Shown here: one piece after another, positions 8,355 to 16,675 of the stretch
How positions within the stretch are numbered: the first letter of the stretch is position 1
Layout: every line of letters starts with the position of its first letter
Program-made: the position numbers and the translations under genes
Assembly: GCA_045542115.1 (NCBI GenBank)
Contig: JAZQKK010000018.1
Span: forward strand, 128,902 to 192,901
DNA from: RGIG995 sp045542115
GTDB taxonomy: Bacteria > Bacillota > Clostridia > Oscillospirales > UBA644
Direction of reading: 5' to 3'
DNA: 64,000 nucleotides
The notes under the pieces: model-generated
Told to the model about the DNA's origin: nothing
Seen by the model: the letters and a program-made list of their open reading frames with translations, nothing else
Database searches by the model: none

Positions 8355-9113
8355 TTATCTCCTTACAGGAATGCCCTGTTTGTGTAATTCTTCTTTCAAA
8401 TCGGCAATGGCGACCTCTCCGAAATGGAAGATGGAAGCTGCTAATCCGGCGTCAATGGTGGGAATGGCGCGGAACAGTTGGGTGAAATGGTCGATTCCTC
8501 CGGCGCCTCCGGAGGCGATAATGGGAACGTTAACTGCATCGGACACCGCTTGAAGCATTTCGACGTCAAATCCGTTTTTCACGCCGTCGGTGTCAATGGA
8601 ATTGACGACCACTTCCCCGGCCCCGGCGTCTACGCCCCGTTTGATCCATTCAATGGCTTCCATTCCGGTGTTTTCCCGTCCGCCTTTGGCAAAGACCCGG
8701 AACACACCGTCCACCCTCTTTACGTCTACGGAAAGGACCACGCATTGGTCTCCGTACCGCTTAGCCGCTTCTCCGATAAGAGAAGGATTGCGGATGGCTC
8801 CGGAATTGACGCTGACTTTGTCTGCGCCGCATTTCAAGACCCGGTCAAAGTCGGCCAGTGTATTGATGCCGCCTCCTACGGTGAGGGGGATAAAGATCGT
8901 GCTTGCCACCTCTGTGAGAATGTCGGTGAACAACGCACGACCTTCGGAAGAGGCGGTAATATCGTAAAAAACCAATTCGTCCGCCCCGCAGTCGCTGTAA
9001 TACTTCGCCAGAGACACGGGAGAAGAGACGTCGGCAAGACCAAGAAAATTCACGCCCTTGACCACTCTGCCGTTTTTTACGTCCAGACAGGGGATAATGC
9101 GTTTGGTAATCAT
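8355..9113 (-). CDS. hisF: imidazole glycerol phosphate synthase cyclase subunit
   Basis: 252 residues, normal for HisF. The barrel begins RIIPCLDVKNGRVVKG with the catalytic Asp; the second-half repeat IIASGGAGG and the phosphate sites TVGGGI and IASGGAG are present. With HisH it uses glutamine-derived ammonia to form IGP and AICAR. It overlaps the hisA stop by 4 bases (ATGA), a sign of translational coupling. Confidence 0.97.
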   Translation of the reverse strand: MITKRIIPCLDVKNGRVVKGVNFLGLADVSSPVSLAKYYSDCGADELVFYDITASSEGRALFTDILTEVASTIFIPLTVGGGINTLADFDRVLKCGADKVSVNSGAIRNPSLIGEAAKRYGDQCVVLSVDVKRVDGVFRVFAKGGRENTGMEAIEWIKRGVDAGAGEVVVNSIDTDGVKNGFDVEMLQAVSDAVNVPIIASGGAGGIDHFTQLFRAIPTIDAGLAASIFHFGEVAIADLKEELHKQGIPVRR

Positions 9114-9820
9114 AATAAGGCGATGGCCTCCTTTAAGTCGATGGCTCCGGTGTAATAGGCTTTTCCGATAATGGCTCCGTACAATCCCATTTCGTTGAGA
9201 GCCTTCACGTCGTCCAGGGAAGACACGCCTCCCGATGCAATGACGTTCATCGAAAAGGTTTTGGAAAGGGTCTGATACAGTTCCCGGTTGGTGCCCTGCA
9301 TCATTCCGTCTTTGGAAATGTCGGTGCAGATTAAGGTGGAAACTCCGATGGTCTGCATCGTTTTACAGAAGTCAAAGGCGTCGATACCGGAAGATTCGGT
9401 CCATCCTTTGATGGCCACGCAGCCGTCTTTGATATCCACGCCCACGGCAATTTTGTCTCCGTGTTTTGCAACGGCTTGTTGTACAAACCCTTCTTCGGTC
9501 ACCGCCGCCGTCCCCAAAATGACCCGGCCCACGCCGGCGTTCAGGTAGCGGTCGATGACTTCCATACTCCGGATACCGCCCCCCACCTCCGCAAACAGGT
9601 CGGTTTTGGACAGAATGGTCTTAATGGTTTCCAGATTGGGGGTCTGGCCGGTTTTTGCTCCTTCCAAATCCACTAAGTGAATGTGTTTTGCGCCGGCTTT
9701 TTGGAATTGTTCCGCAATTTCGGAAGGGTTGTTGCTGTATACCGTCATTTGATTATAGTCGCCCCGTAACAGGCGGACGGCTTTCCCGTCATACAGGTCA
9801 ATGGCAGGGAATAAAAACAT
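9110..9820 (-). CDS. hisA: ProFAR isomerase
   Basis: 236 residues, a half-barrel repeat relative of HisF. It isomerises the aminoaldose ProFAR to the aminoketose PRFAR. The start LFPAIDLYDGKAVRLLRGD carries the catalytic Asp; the second catalytic Asp lies in CTDISKDGMMQG. I chose the ATG at 9820, which has AAGGAG 7 bases upstream. An in-frame start at 9877 would add 19 unrelated residues that overlap the DUF6440 gene. Confidence 0.96.
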   Translation of the reverse strand: MFLFPAIDLYDGKAVRLLRGDYNQMTVYSNNPSEIAEQFQKAGAKHIHLVDLEGAKTGQTPNLETIKTILSKTDLFAEVGGGIRSMEVIDRYLNAGVGRVILGTAAVTEEGFVQQAVAKHGDKIAVGVDIKDGCVAIKGWTESSGIDAFDFCKTMQTIGVSTLICTDISKDGMMQGTNRELYQTLSKTFSMNVIASGGVSSLDDVKALNEMGLYGAIIGKAYYTGAIDLKEAIALL

Positions 9821-9830
9821 AATGTGCTCC

Positions 9831-10028
9831 TTATTCTTCGTATTCCACCGGGGTAACGATGGGATGTCCCGTGGCATCCATCAGCACCGTCAGTCCGCCG
9901 GAATATCCGCTCTGCACGTAAAGATAATTTACGCCGGTTTTTTTATCCACCAAAACGTAAGAGCCGAAGGAAAATCCGCTTTGCTGTTCTTTTATGAGAA
10001 ACCGTTTGTCTTTTTTAGGTTTTGCCAT
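9831..10028 (-). CDS. small DUF6440-family protein inside the his operon
   Basis: 65 residues. The core KKTGVNYLYVQSGYSGGLT and the basic N-terminus (MAKPKKDKRF) match my recollection of the DUF6440 family of small Firmicutes proteins of unknown function; this was not searched. It starts at ATG 10028 with AAGGAG 7 bases upstream and lies between hisH (11-base gap) and hisA (10-base gap), so it should be co-transcribed with histidine synthesis. No catalytic motif, membrane segment or signal peptide is seen. A longer frame starting at 10109 would run into hisH and has no ribosome site. Confidence 0.75.
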   Translation of the reverse strand: MAKPKKDKRFLIKEQQSGFSFGSYVLVDKKTGVNYLYVQSGYSGGLTVLMDATGHPIVTPVEYEE

Positions 10029-10039
10029 AACCGTACTCC

Positions 10040-10654
10040 TTATAATTGGCAGAAGTTCTTCAAAATCTTCAATCCTACGTTCCCGCTTTTTTCCGGGTGA
10101 AATTGGCATCCTATCACGTTTCCTTTTGCCACCGCCGCCGTCAAGGTTCCGCCGTATTCGGTGGTTGCCGCGGTATGCTCGACGCAGTCGGTGCCGTGGT
10201 AAGAGTGGACGAAATAAACGTGGTCTCCATCCTTAATATCCTGGAAAACCGGGTGTTTTTCTTGGGGGAAGTGTAATTCATTCCAGCCGATGTGAGGGAT
10301 TTTTAAATCCTTTTCAATCGTTTCCCCAATAAAACGGATGGCACCCGGAATCAGCCCCAAACCGTCGTGTTCTCCGTATTCATAGCCTTTTTCCAAAAGA
10401 AGTTGCATCCCAAGGCAAATCCCAAGCAAGGGTTTTCCTTGGTTTGCTTCGTGGATAATTACGTCAAACAATCCGGATTCCCGTAACTTTTTTGCCGCAT
10501 CTCCGAAAGCACCCACCCCCGGAAGAATAATTTTATCAGCGGCTCGCAAGGTGTCCGCGTCGTTTGTGACCACAACGTCGGCGCCCACTGCCACCAGGGA
10601 ACTTTTCAGGGAAAACAGGTTGCCCACGCCGTAATCTACGATGGCAATCATCAA
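10040..10654 (-). CDS. hisH: imidazole glycerol phosphate synthase glutaminase subunit
   Basis: 204 residues of class I glutamine amidotransferase. The nucleophile cysteine is in GICLGMQ, and the His/Glu pair is in GCQFHPEKSG. The N-terminus IAIVDYGVGNL is typical. It supplies ammonia to HisF, although hisF lies two genes further on. Its start overlaps the hisB stop by 4 bases. Confidence 0.97.
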   Translation of the reverse strand: MMIAIVDYGVGNLFSLKSSLVAVGADVVVTNDADTLRAADKIILPGVGAFGDAAKKLRESGLFDVIIHEANQGKPLLGICLGMQLLLEKGYEYGEHDGLGLIPGAIRFIGETIEKDLKIPHIGWNELHFPQEKHPVFQDIKDGDHVYFVHSYHGTDCVEHTAATTEYGGTLTAAVAKGNVIGCQFHPEKSGNVGLKILKNFCQL

Positions 10655-11238
10655 AGAACTCCCTTCGTGGAAGGAATCTCATCGGCGGCGTCGGGGTCTA
10701 CCGCTACGGCCTGCCGCAAGACCCGTCCGAAGGCCTTGAAAGAGCCTTCGATAATGTGGTGGGAATTTTCGCCGGCCAGCTGTTTTAAATGCAACGTACA
10801 GGCGGCTTGACGGGTAAAGGCCATAAAGAATTCTTTGACCAGTTCCGTGTCGAAGGTCCCCACTTTTTCGGTGGGAATGACTAAGTCAAATCCAAGATAA
10901 CTCCGCCCGGAAAGGTCCAGCGCGGCGGCGATCAGCGCTTCGTCCATCGGAAGCAGCATCGAACCGTACCGATTGATACCCCGTTTTTCTTCCAGGGCTT
11001 CGGCCAAGGCCTGTCCCAGGCAGATTCCGATGTCTTCCACGGTGTGGTGGTCGTCCACGTCGGTGTCTCCCTTGCAGGTGACCGACAGGTCCATTCTCCC
11101 GTGGCGGGCCAACAGGGTGAGCATATGGTCCAAAAATCCGCAACCAGTGTTAATATCGGTCATCCCCGTGCCGTCCAGGGTCAGGGATAAGGTGATGTCG
11201 GTTTCCGCCGTCGTCCGGCGTACGGTAGCGTTTCTCAT
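10651..11238 (-). CDS. hisB: imidazoleglycerol-phosphate dehydratase
   Basis: 195 residues, the monofunctional dehydratase without a phosphatase domain. The manganese motif DDHHTVEDIGICLG and the second copy HHIIEGSFKAFGR are clear, as is GFLDHML. It removes water from IGP to give imidazole acetol phosphate. It overlaps hisC by 4 bases upstream and hisH by 4 bases downstream. No histidinol-phosphate phosphatase is visible in this operon. Confidence 0.97.
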   Translation of the reverse strand: MRNATVRRTTAETDITLSLTLDGTGMTDINTGCGFLDHMLTLLARHGRMDLSVTCKGDTDVDDHHTVEDIGICLGQALAEALEEKRGINRYGSMLLPMDEALIAAALDLSGRSYLGFDLVIPTEKVGTFDTELVKEFFMAFTRQAACTLHLKQLAGENSHHIIEGSFKAFGRVLRQAVAVDPDAADEIPSTKGVL

Positions 11239-12299
11239 TTCAGTTCCTCCAAAAGTTCGTTGATGGTTTGAATCAAAACGTTCATTTGCTCTTCCGTTCC
11301 TACGGTGATGCGGTTGTATTGGCAGATGCGCTCTTTGTCAAAATGCCGGACCAGGATTCCTCGGTCTTTTAACTTCAAATACAATTCCTTGCCGTCAATC
11401 TTCGGGTGTTTTGCAAAAATAAAGTTGGCGGAAGAATCGGTCGTTTCAAAGCCCAGGTCTGCAAGTTTTTTGACGGTGGCCTGTCTTGTTTTGATAATTC
11501 TTTCACAGTTCTTTGCGGCGATATCATCGGTTTTCAGTGTCGCGATCCCCGCCGCCATCGTCATCCGGTTGATGTTGTAGGGATTGGTGGAATAGCGAAT
11601 GGTGTTCAGGTCCCGAATCAGGTCCTTACAACCGATGCCGAACCCCAATCGAGCTCCGGCCATCGACCGGGACTTGGAAAAGGTTTGGGTCACCAACAGA
11701 TTGTCGTATTTGTGAATCAAGGGAATACAACTCTCGCCCCCGAAATCCACGTAGGCTTCGTCGATGACCACTAAATTATCCGGGTTGGATGCGACGATTT
11801 TTTCAATCACCCTCACCGGTAACGCAATGCCCGTGGGGGCGTTGGGATTTGCAAGGAAAATATTTTTCCCGATGCCCATATACGCTTCCGGATTGACCGA
11901 CAAATCGTCTTCCAAGGGAATTTCTTCGTAAGGAACGTGATTTAAGTCGGCAAAGACCGGATAAAAGCCGTAGGTGATGTCGGGGAAGACTGCCGGCTTG
12001 GTTTCATCGCAAAAAGCCATAAAGGCGAAATTGAGAATCTCATCCGAGCCGTTAACGGGAATTACTTCCTCTGGGTCTACCTGCCACCGGGCCGCAAAGG
12101 CTTTGCACAGTTCCGAGCAGGTTGGGTCGGGATATAAGTGAAGCCGCCTGGCCTCTTCTTCTGCCGCCGCCACCGTTTCCGGGGTGGGGGGATAGGGAGA
12201 TTCGTTGGTGTTCAGTTTGATAAGATTCAACACCTTCGGCTGTTCTCCGGGGGTGTAGGGAATCAGTTGTTTCTGCTTTTCTATAAGAAAGCGGCTCAT
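11235..12299 (-). CDS. hisC: histidinol-phosphate aminotransferase
   Basis: 354 residues, a fold type I PLP aminotransferase. Motifs seen are LNTNESPYPP, NPNAPTG, VIDEAYVDF and the PLP lysine in TFSKSRSMAGARLGF. It transfers an amino group from glutamate to imidazole acetol phosphate. It overlaps hisD by 4 bases. Confidence 0.97.
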   Translation of the reverse strand: MSRFLIEKQKQLIPYTPGEQPKVLNLIKLNTNESPYPPTPETVAAAEEEARRLHLYPDPTCSELCKAFAARWQVDPEEVIPVNGSDEILNFAFMAFCDETKPAVFPDITYGFYPVFADLNHVPYEEIPLEDDLSVNPEAYMGIGKNIFLANPNAPTGIALPVRVIEKIVASNPDNLVVIDEAYVDFGGESCIPLIHKYDNLLVTQTFSKSRSMAGARLGFGIGCKDLIRDLNTIRYSTNPYNINRMTMAAGIATLKTDDIAAKNCERIIKTRQATVKKLADLGFETTDSSANFIFAKHPKIDGKELYLKLKDRGILVRHFDKERICQYNRITVGTEEQMNVLIQTINELLEELK

Positions 12300-13576
12300 A
12301 ATTCTTCCTCAATACGGACGATGGCGCTTTTCGCGTGGGCGGTAAGACCTTCCTGCCGTGCAAAGTAGGCCACCTTGTCCGCCACCTTATTCAGGGCGTC
12401 CTTGGTGTAGTATGTATATTGGGTCTTCTTCACAAAATCGTCCACCGACAGGGGATTGGAAAATTTCGCAGTTCCGCTGGTAGGCAGGGTGTGGTTGGGA
12501 CCGGCAAAATAGTCTCCCAATGCTTCGGGACAGTTGCGACCCATAAAGATAGACCCGGCGTGACGGATCTTGTCCAGCCAATCGAAGGGGTTGTCTACGC
12601 ACAGTTCCAGATGCTCCGGAGCAATCTCGTTGGAAATATCCACCGCCACCAAAAGGTCGGGAGCCACAATGATTTTGCCGTTTTTATCGATGGAAGCCCG
12701 GGCAATCTCCGACCGTTCCAATTGAGGAATCTGTACTTCCAATTCTGCCTGAACGGCTTTTGCCAATTCTTCGGATTCGGTGACCAATACCGCCGAGGCC
12801 AATTTGTCGTGTTCTGCCTGGGACAGAAGGTCCGCCGCCACGTGACGGGGATTGGACCCGCCGTCGGCCACGATAAGAATCTCGCTGGGGCCGGCAATCA
12901 TATCAATGGAGACCTGGCCAAAGACCTGCTTTTTTGCCTCTGCTACAAAGGCGTTGCCGGGGCCCACGATTTTGTCCACCCTGGGAACCGTTTCCGTTCC
13001 GTAGGCCAACGCGGCGATGGCTTGGGCACCGCCCAATTTAAAAATTTTATCTACCCCGGCAATCTTAGCCGCCGCTAAAATAACGGGATTTACCTTGCCG
13101 TCTTTTCCCGGGGGAGTGGTGATGACCACTTCTTTGCACCCGGCAATTTTGGCGGGAATGGAATCCATCAAAACCGTAGACGGATACGCCGCCGTGCCGC
13201 CGGGAACGTACAATCCCGCCCGGTCTACGGGGATGATTTTTTGTCCCACAACAACACCGTCCTGGTCGTTGATGATAAAACTGTTCCGAACCTGCTTTTC
13301 GTGGAATTTACGGATGTTTTTTGCCGCCTCTTCCAGAATTTCCAAAAATTTGGGTTCTACGGCCGCCACCGCTTCGTCGATTTCTTCGGGGGAGACCAGC
13401 AGAGAAGACAGTTTTGCACCGTCGAATTTTTCACAATAGGCAAACAACGCCTTATCTCCGTCCTTGCGGACGGTTGCAATGATTTCGGCTACCGTTTCTT
13501 CTACGTTGATTTCGGGGACGACCCGGGCGAAGATATCGCTGTTTTCCACTTCGCCGTATTTCAGAATCCGAATCAT
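12296..13576 (-). CDS. hisD: histidinol dehydrogenase
   Basis: 426 residues, the normal length. It oxidises histidinol to histidine in two NAD steps. Typical segments are VPGGTAAYPSTVLM, KIVGPGNAFVAEAKK, the zinc-binding region DLLSQAEHD and the catalytic IAPEHLEL, with GPNHTLPTSGTA near the end. It is overlapped by 4 bases at both ends (hisG upstream, hisC downstream). Confidence 0.97.
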   Translation of the reverse strand: MIRILKYGEVENSDIFARVVPEINVEETVAEIIATVRKDGDKALFAYCEKFDGAKLSSLLVSPEEIDEAVAAVEPKFLEILEEAAKNIRKFHEKQVRNSFIINDQDGVVVGQKIIPVDRAGLYVPGGTAAYPSTVLMDSIPAKIAGCKEVVITTPPGKDGKVNPVILAAAKIAGVDKIFKLGGAQAIAALAYGTETVPRVDKIVGPGNAFVAEAKKQVFGQVSIDMIAGPSEILIVADGGSNPRHVAADLLSQAEHDKLASAVLVTESEELAKAVQAELEVQIPQLERSEIARASIDKNGKIIVAPDLLVAVDISNEIAPEHLELCVDNPFDWLDKIRHAGSIFMGRNCPEALGDYFAGPNHTLPTSGTAKFSNPLSVDDFVKKTQYTYYTKDALNKVADKVAYFARQEGLTAHAKSAIVRIEEEL

Positions 13577-14211
13577 TTCGATTCCTCCGTCTGGGATGCA
13601 AGGCCGGTCATAACCGCCTGTATCATCTCGTTTTTGAATTTAAAGCCCGTTTTGTTGGCAATCAGCCGGGCACTGATGGGAACGATGGTTTCGATGACTT
13701 CCAACTGATTTTCTTTCAGGGTGGTTCCCGTTTCCACGATATCCACAATAACGTCGGACAGACCCAGAATTGGGGCGATCTCAATGGAGCCGTTCAGATG
13801 GATAATATCAATATCTCTCCCTTTGGAGGTGTAGTGGTCGAGGGCGATGTTGGTAAATTTCGTGGCGACTTTCAAGGTCCGGTTGGGATTGTCCCGAAAT
13901 TCTTTTTTCGCCGCTACCGCCATCCGGCATTTTCCCATATTCAGATCCAGCAGTTCGTAGACCTCCGGACGGTATTCCAACAAAATATCCTTTCCCGCAA
14001 CGCCGATGTCCGCCGCTCCCCGTTCCACGTAAATGGCCACGTCAGAAGGCTTGACCCAGAAATATCGGACGCCCTTTTCCGGATTTTCAAAAATCAGTTT
14101 CCGGTTGTTTTCTTTAATGGAGGGACATTCAAAGCCGGCCGCTTCGAACATTGCATAGACCTTTTCCCCCAGCCGACCCTTGGGGAGGGCTACGTTGAGC
14201 ATTTTATCCAC
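13573..14211 (-). CDS. hisG: ATP phosphoribosyltransferase, short form
   Basis: 212 residues, the short (HisG-S) form that needs HisZ for activity and feedback control. N-terminus LNVALPKGRLGEK; core segments GAADIGVAGKDILLE and the PRPP loop region DVIVDIVETGTTLKEN. It commits ATP and PRPP to histidine synthesis. It overlaps hisZ by 8 bases. Confidence 0.97.
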   Translation of the reverse strand: MDKMLNVALPKGRLGEKVYAMFEAAGFECPSIKENNRKLIFENPEKGVRYFWVKPSDVAIYVERGAADIGVAGKDILLEYRPEVYELLDLNMGKCRMAVAAKKEFRDNPNRTLKVATKFTNIALDHYTSKGRDIDIIHLNGSIEIAPILGLSDVIVDIVETGTTLKENQLEVIETIVPISARLIANKTGFKFKNEMIQAVMTGLASQTEESK

Positions 14212-15292
14212 GGTCCGCCACCTCCTTTAAGGTCACCAGGGTCTTGTATTTCAGGTCGGGAATTTGCGTAACCGCCGTGACGGAACCCTGTTTGGAAAGG
14301 AAAGCAACGGCGCGAAGAACGTCGGAAGGAGAGTCAGTTTCGTTGTAAAGAAGCACCGTGTCCACGTCGTATTCGTCCACGTCGTTGAATTGTTCCAGCA
14401 AATCCAAGTAAACGGCAAAGCCGATGGCGCGGGATTTCCGGCCTAACTTTTTCATCATCTTATCGTACTGGCCGCCCGACAGAATCCCCGTGGGAATCCC
14501 CTTGACAAATCCCCGAAAGACGATACCGTTGTAATACCGCATATCGTTGATGACGGAAAAATCAATGCGGATCCCGGAAACGCCGTTTTGATTCAGCGCC
14601 GAAATCAAGGCTTCCAGTTGGTCCAGACTTTCACCTCCGGCGGGCAAGGTTTTCAGTACCGGAAGGACGGTTTCCGGGGTGCCGTAGGTGGTGATCAAGG
14701 TGCGAATAGCATCGGTCCAACGGAGGGTAATCCCCTCTTTTTGACAGATTTCCAGCGCGCCGTGAAGGTTCTTCTCGCCCAAAAAAGCAAGGATTTCTTT
14801 TTGGCCCCCGTTGGAAAGACCGGACTGTTCCAATACGTCGGAAACGATCCCCAAGTGGGAAATATCCAAAACGCTTTCATCGGAAATCTGATTCAGGCTT
14901 TTCGCCGCAAGGGTCAGAACTTCCAGAATCCGGAAATCATCCACGTTGCCAATACATTCCAGACCCACTTGCATAATTTCTTTATAGCAATGGGTCCCTT
15001 TGGAGATGCGATATACGTTTTCGTTATAATAGACCTTTTCCACTCCGTCTCCGTCTTTTCCGTTTTTGATAATGGAAAGGGTTACGTCGGGTTTTAACGC
15101 CATCAGCCGGCCGTTGGTATCGGTGAAGGTGATGACGTGGTCCGAAACCAAGAAATCCTTGTTGCGGACGTACAGGTCGTATTCTTCAAATTTGCTCATT
15201 TTGTAGGGGAGATACCCATAACTGCGGTACAACTCCCGTAAGCCGAAGGCGGCTTTTTCGTCCCGATTCAAAACGTTTGCATAGGGGGTCAT
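14204..15292 (-). CDS. hisZ: ATP phosphoribosyltransferase regulatory subunit
   Basis: 362 residues, a histidyl-tRNA synthetase paralogue without tRNA binding. Class II synthetase-like motifs include LKPDVTLSI (motif 2 region) and GGQYDKMMKKLGRKSRAIGFAV (motif 3 region). In this family it forms a hetero-octamer with short HisG and gives histidine feedback. The ribosome site AAAGGA precedes ATG 15292, and yerC ends 5 bases upstream. Confidence 0.96.
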   Translation of the reverse strand: MTPYANVLNRDEKAAFGLRELYRSYGYLPYKMSKFEEYDLYVRNKDFLVSDHVITFTDTNGRLMALKPDVTLSIIKNGKDGDGVEKVYYNENVYRISKGTHCYKEIMQVGLECIGNVDDFRILEVLTLAAKSLNQISDESVLDISHLGIVSDVLEQSGLSNGGQKEILAFLGEKNLHGALEICQKEGITLRWTDAIRTLITTYGTPETVLPVLKTLPAGGESLDQLEALISALNQNGVSGIRIDFSVINDMRYYNGIVFRGFVKGIPTGILSGGQYDKMMKKLGRKSRAIGFAVYLDLLEQFNDVDEYDVDTVLLYNETDSPSDVLRAVAFLSKQGSVTAVTQIPDLKYKTLVTLKEVADRG

Positions 15293-15297
15293 TGGTC

Positions 15298-15588
15298 TTA
15301 TCCTTTCCCGTTAGTCTTTTGCAAGGCGTTCCGGTAGCCACCCGTTCCGTAATTCAGGCATTTGTTTACTCTGCCGATGGTGGCGGTGGAAGCTCCGGTT
15401 TTTGCAGAGATCTGCACGTAACTCTGCCCATCGTGAAGCAGGGCGGCCACTTCCAGCCGCTGAGACATATCCTGCACCTCTTTAATGGTACAAAGGTCTT
15501 CAAAAAAGTCGTAGCAGTCATCCAACGTTTTCAAGTTAAGAATGGCTTGGAACAGATTGTCCGTTGCCTCGGTATGAAGCGGTTTCAT
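15298..15588 (-). CDS. TrpR-related YerC/HisR-type repressor of the his operon
   Basis: 96 residues of the YerC/YecD branch of the TrpR superfamily, with the helix-turn-helix near YVQISAKTGASTATIGRVNK. It is the first gene of the his operon, and a palindrome sits in the promoter ahead of it. TrpR-type HisR proteins of Firmicutes are reported to control histidine genes, so autoregulation with histidine as co-repressor is the natural reading. The effector cannot be proved from sequence. The ribosome site AAAGGAA is slightly far (about 12 bases) from ATG 15588. Confidence 0.88.
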   Translation of the reverse strand: MKPLHTEATDNLFQAILNLKTLDDCYDFFEDLCTIKEVQDMSQRLEVAALLHDGQSYVQISAKTGASTATIGRVNKCLNYGTGGYRNALQKTNGKG

Positions 15589-15624
15589 AATGCCGGGTCA
15601 TTCCTTTCTGTAAAATACTTTCAC

Positions 15625-15653
15625 ATTATACCACTTTACTGCGTTAAAGTCAA
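15625..15653 (-). promoter_or_regulatory. his operon promoter with palindromic operator
   Basis: Minus strand TTGACT (15653-15648), a 17-base spacer and TATAAT (15630-15625). The spacer and the edge of the -35 box contain the palindrome ACTTTAACGCAGTAAAGT (15633-15650), with 6-base arms ACTTTA/TAAAGT. A repressor bound there would block RNA polymerase. The YerC-type regulator encoded just downstream is the likely ligand. Confidence 0.85.
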
Positions 15654-15704
15654 GGGGTTTTTGTTACATATTTGAAACATCTTTTTTCTTTTTTCCAAAA
15701 AAGG

Positions 15705-15744
15705 AAACAAGGCGCTTTTTCAAGAAAAAAAGCACCTTGTTTTT
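15705..15744. terminator. terminator between his operon promoter and NifX-like gene
   Basis: Long hairpin: AACAAGG-GCTTTTT pairs with AAAAAGC-CCTTGTT with one bulged mismatch, and T-rich tracts lie on both sides. It ends the minus-strand NifX-like transcript. A second small GC hairpin (CGCGG/CCGCG, about 15769-15792) lies between it and the stop codon. Confidence 0.7.
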
Positions 15745-15797
15745 GATTTTTTCATTTCCGGCAGATACGCGGTTTTCCGTTCCTTCCGCGAATTCTT

Positions 15798-16211
15798 TTA
15801 GTGGCAGTTCCCGCCGCAATGATGTGTTCCGCAACCGTGGCTTCCGCAGGAGTGCCCTTCTTCGTGATGATGTTCTCCGTGGTGGTTGCATTTTACGTTG
15901 GGATTAAAATTCAGACATCCGTTTACAAAGGCGCTGACCGCTTGGTCTGCATCCCCGGAAACGCCGCCGAACAGACGGATTCCGGCTTGCTGCAACGCCA
16001 TTTGTGCGCCTCCGCCAATGCCCCCGCAGATGAGCACTTCCACTCCGAGAAGTTGCAAAAATCCTGCCAAAGCTCCGTGGCCGCTGCCGTTGGTATCAAC
16101 GACGGTGGCGTTGACGACGGCGTTGTTTTCAATTTCATAAATTTTAAACTGTTCGGTATGACCGAAATGTTGAAAAATTTGTCCGTTCTGATAGGTAACT
16201 GCAATTTTCAT
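15798..16211 (-). CDS. NifX/NifB-C-type (dinitrogenase cofactor family) protein with His/Cys-rich tail
   Basis: 137 residues. Residues 1 to about 108 match the small Fe-Mo cofactor-binding fold: N-terminus MKIAVTYQNGQIFQHFGHTEQF and the glycine loop LICGGIGGGAQMAL. The last 30 residues are almost all His, Cys, Gly and Glu (for example HHGEHHHEEGHSCGS), which suggests metal binding. No nif genes are present, and such orphan proteins are common in anaerobes, so iron-sulfur or metal handling is more likely than nitrogen fixation. The start has the ribosome site GGAGG and the gene has its own promoter. Confidence 0.88.
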   Translation of the reverse strand: MKIAVTYQNGQIFQHFGHTEQFKIYEIENNAVVNATVVDTNGSGHGALAGFLQLLGVEVLICGGIGGGAQMALQQAGIRLFGGVSGDADQAVSAFVNGCLNFNPNVKCNHHGEHHHEEGHSCGSHGCGTHHCGGNCH

Positions 16212-16250
16212 ACTGTTTTTCCTCCGGGAAACATAATATATTGTAAAGAT

Positions 16251-16279
16251 ATTATATCACTTTTATTTCTCAAAGTCAA
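16251..16279 (-). promoter_or_regulatory. promoter of the NifX-like gene
   Basis: Minus strand TTGACT (16279-16274), a 17-base spacer and TATAAT (16256-16251), about 40 bases upstream of the start codon. Confidence 0.85.
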
Positions 16280-16289
16280 GGGCACCGCA

Positions 16290-16318
16290 TTGACAAAATC
16301 AGTGTTTTGTATTATAAT
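16290..16318 (+). promoter_or_regulatory. promoter of the TfoX/PAP2 genes
   Basis: TTGACA (16290-16295), a 17-base spacer and TATAAT (16313-16318), a near-perfect sigma-A promoter. It is divergent from the NifX-like promoter, with only 11 bases between the -35 boxes. Confidence 0.9.
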
Positions 16319-16349
16319 GGAATCACGAATCTAAGAAAGGTTTGATTCT

Positions 16350-16673
16350 ATGGCGACGAGTCCGGAATATTATGCGTTCCTCTCCGAACAACTGTCTCAT
16401 CTTTCCGAGATTTCCTTTCGTCCTATGATGGGGGAATACGTTGTGTATTATCGGGGGAAGGTCATCGGCGGTATTTATGACGATCGGTTTCTGGTGAAGT
16501 CTGTTTCCGAGGCAAAGAGAATGATGCCCGACGCTCCGTCCGTGCGTCCTTATCCGGGGGCGGCGGTACAGTTGTTGGTGGAGAATGTGGAAGACCGCGA
16601 CTTTTTGGAATCGTTGGTGTTTGCCCTGTTCCGGTCGTTGCCCGAACCAAAACCTGGGAAGAAAAGGAGTTAA
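16350..16673 (+). CDS. TfoX N-terminal domain protein
   Basis: 107 residues matching the TfoX/Sxy N-terminal domain: SFRPMMGEYVVYYRGKVIGGIYDDRFLVK and PYPGAAVQLLVENV. In Proteobacteria Sxy helps CRP switch on competence. Firmicutes carry stand-alone versions of this domain with no known role, so the function here is open. It starts after AGAAAGG and is followed 2 bases later by a PAP2 phosphatase gene. Confidence 0.85.
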   Translation: MATSPEYYAFLSEQLSHLSEISFRPMMGEYVVYYRGKVIGGIYDDRFLVKSVSEAKRMMPDAPSVRPYPGAAVQLLVENVEDRDFLESLVFALFRSLPEPKPGKKRS

Positions 16674-16675
16674 TT

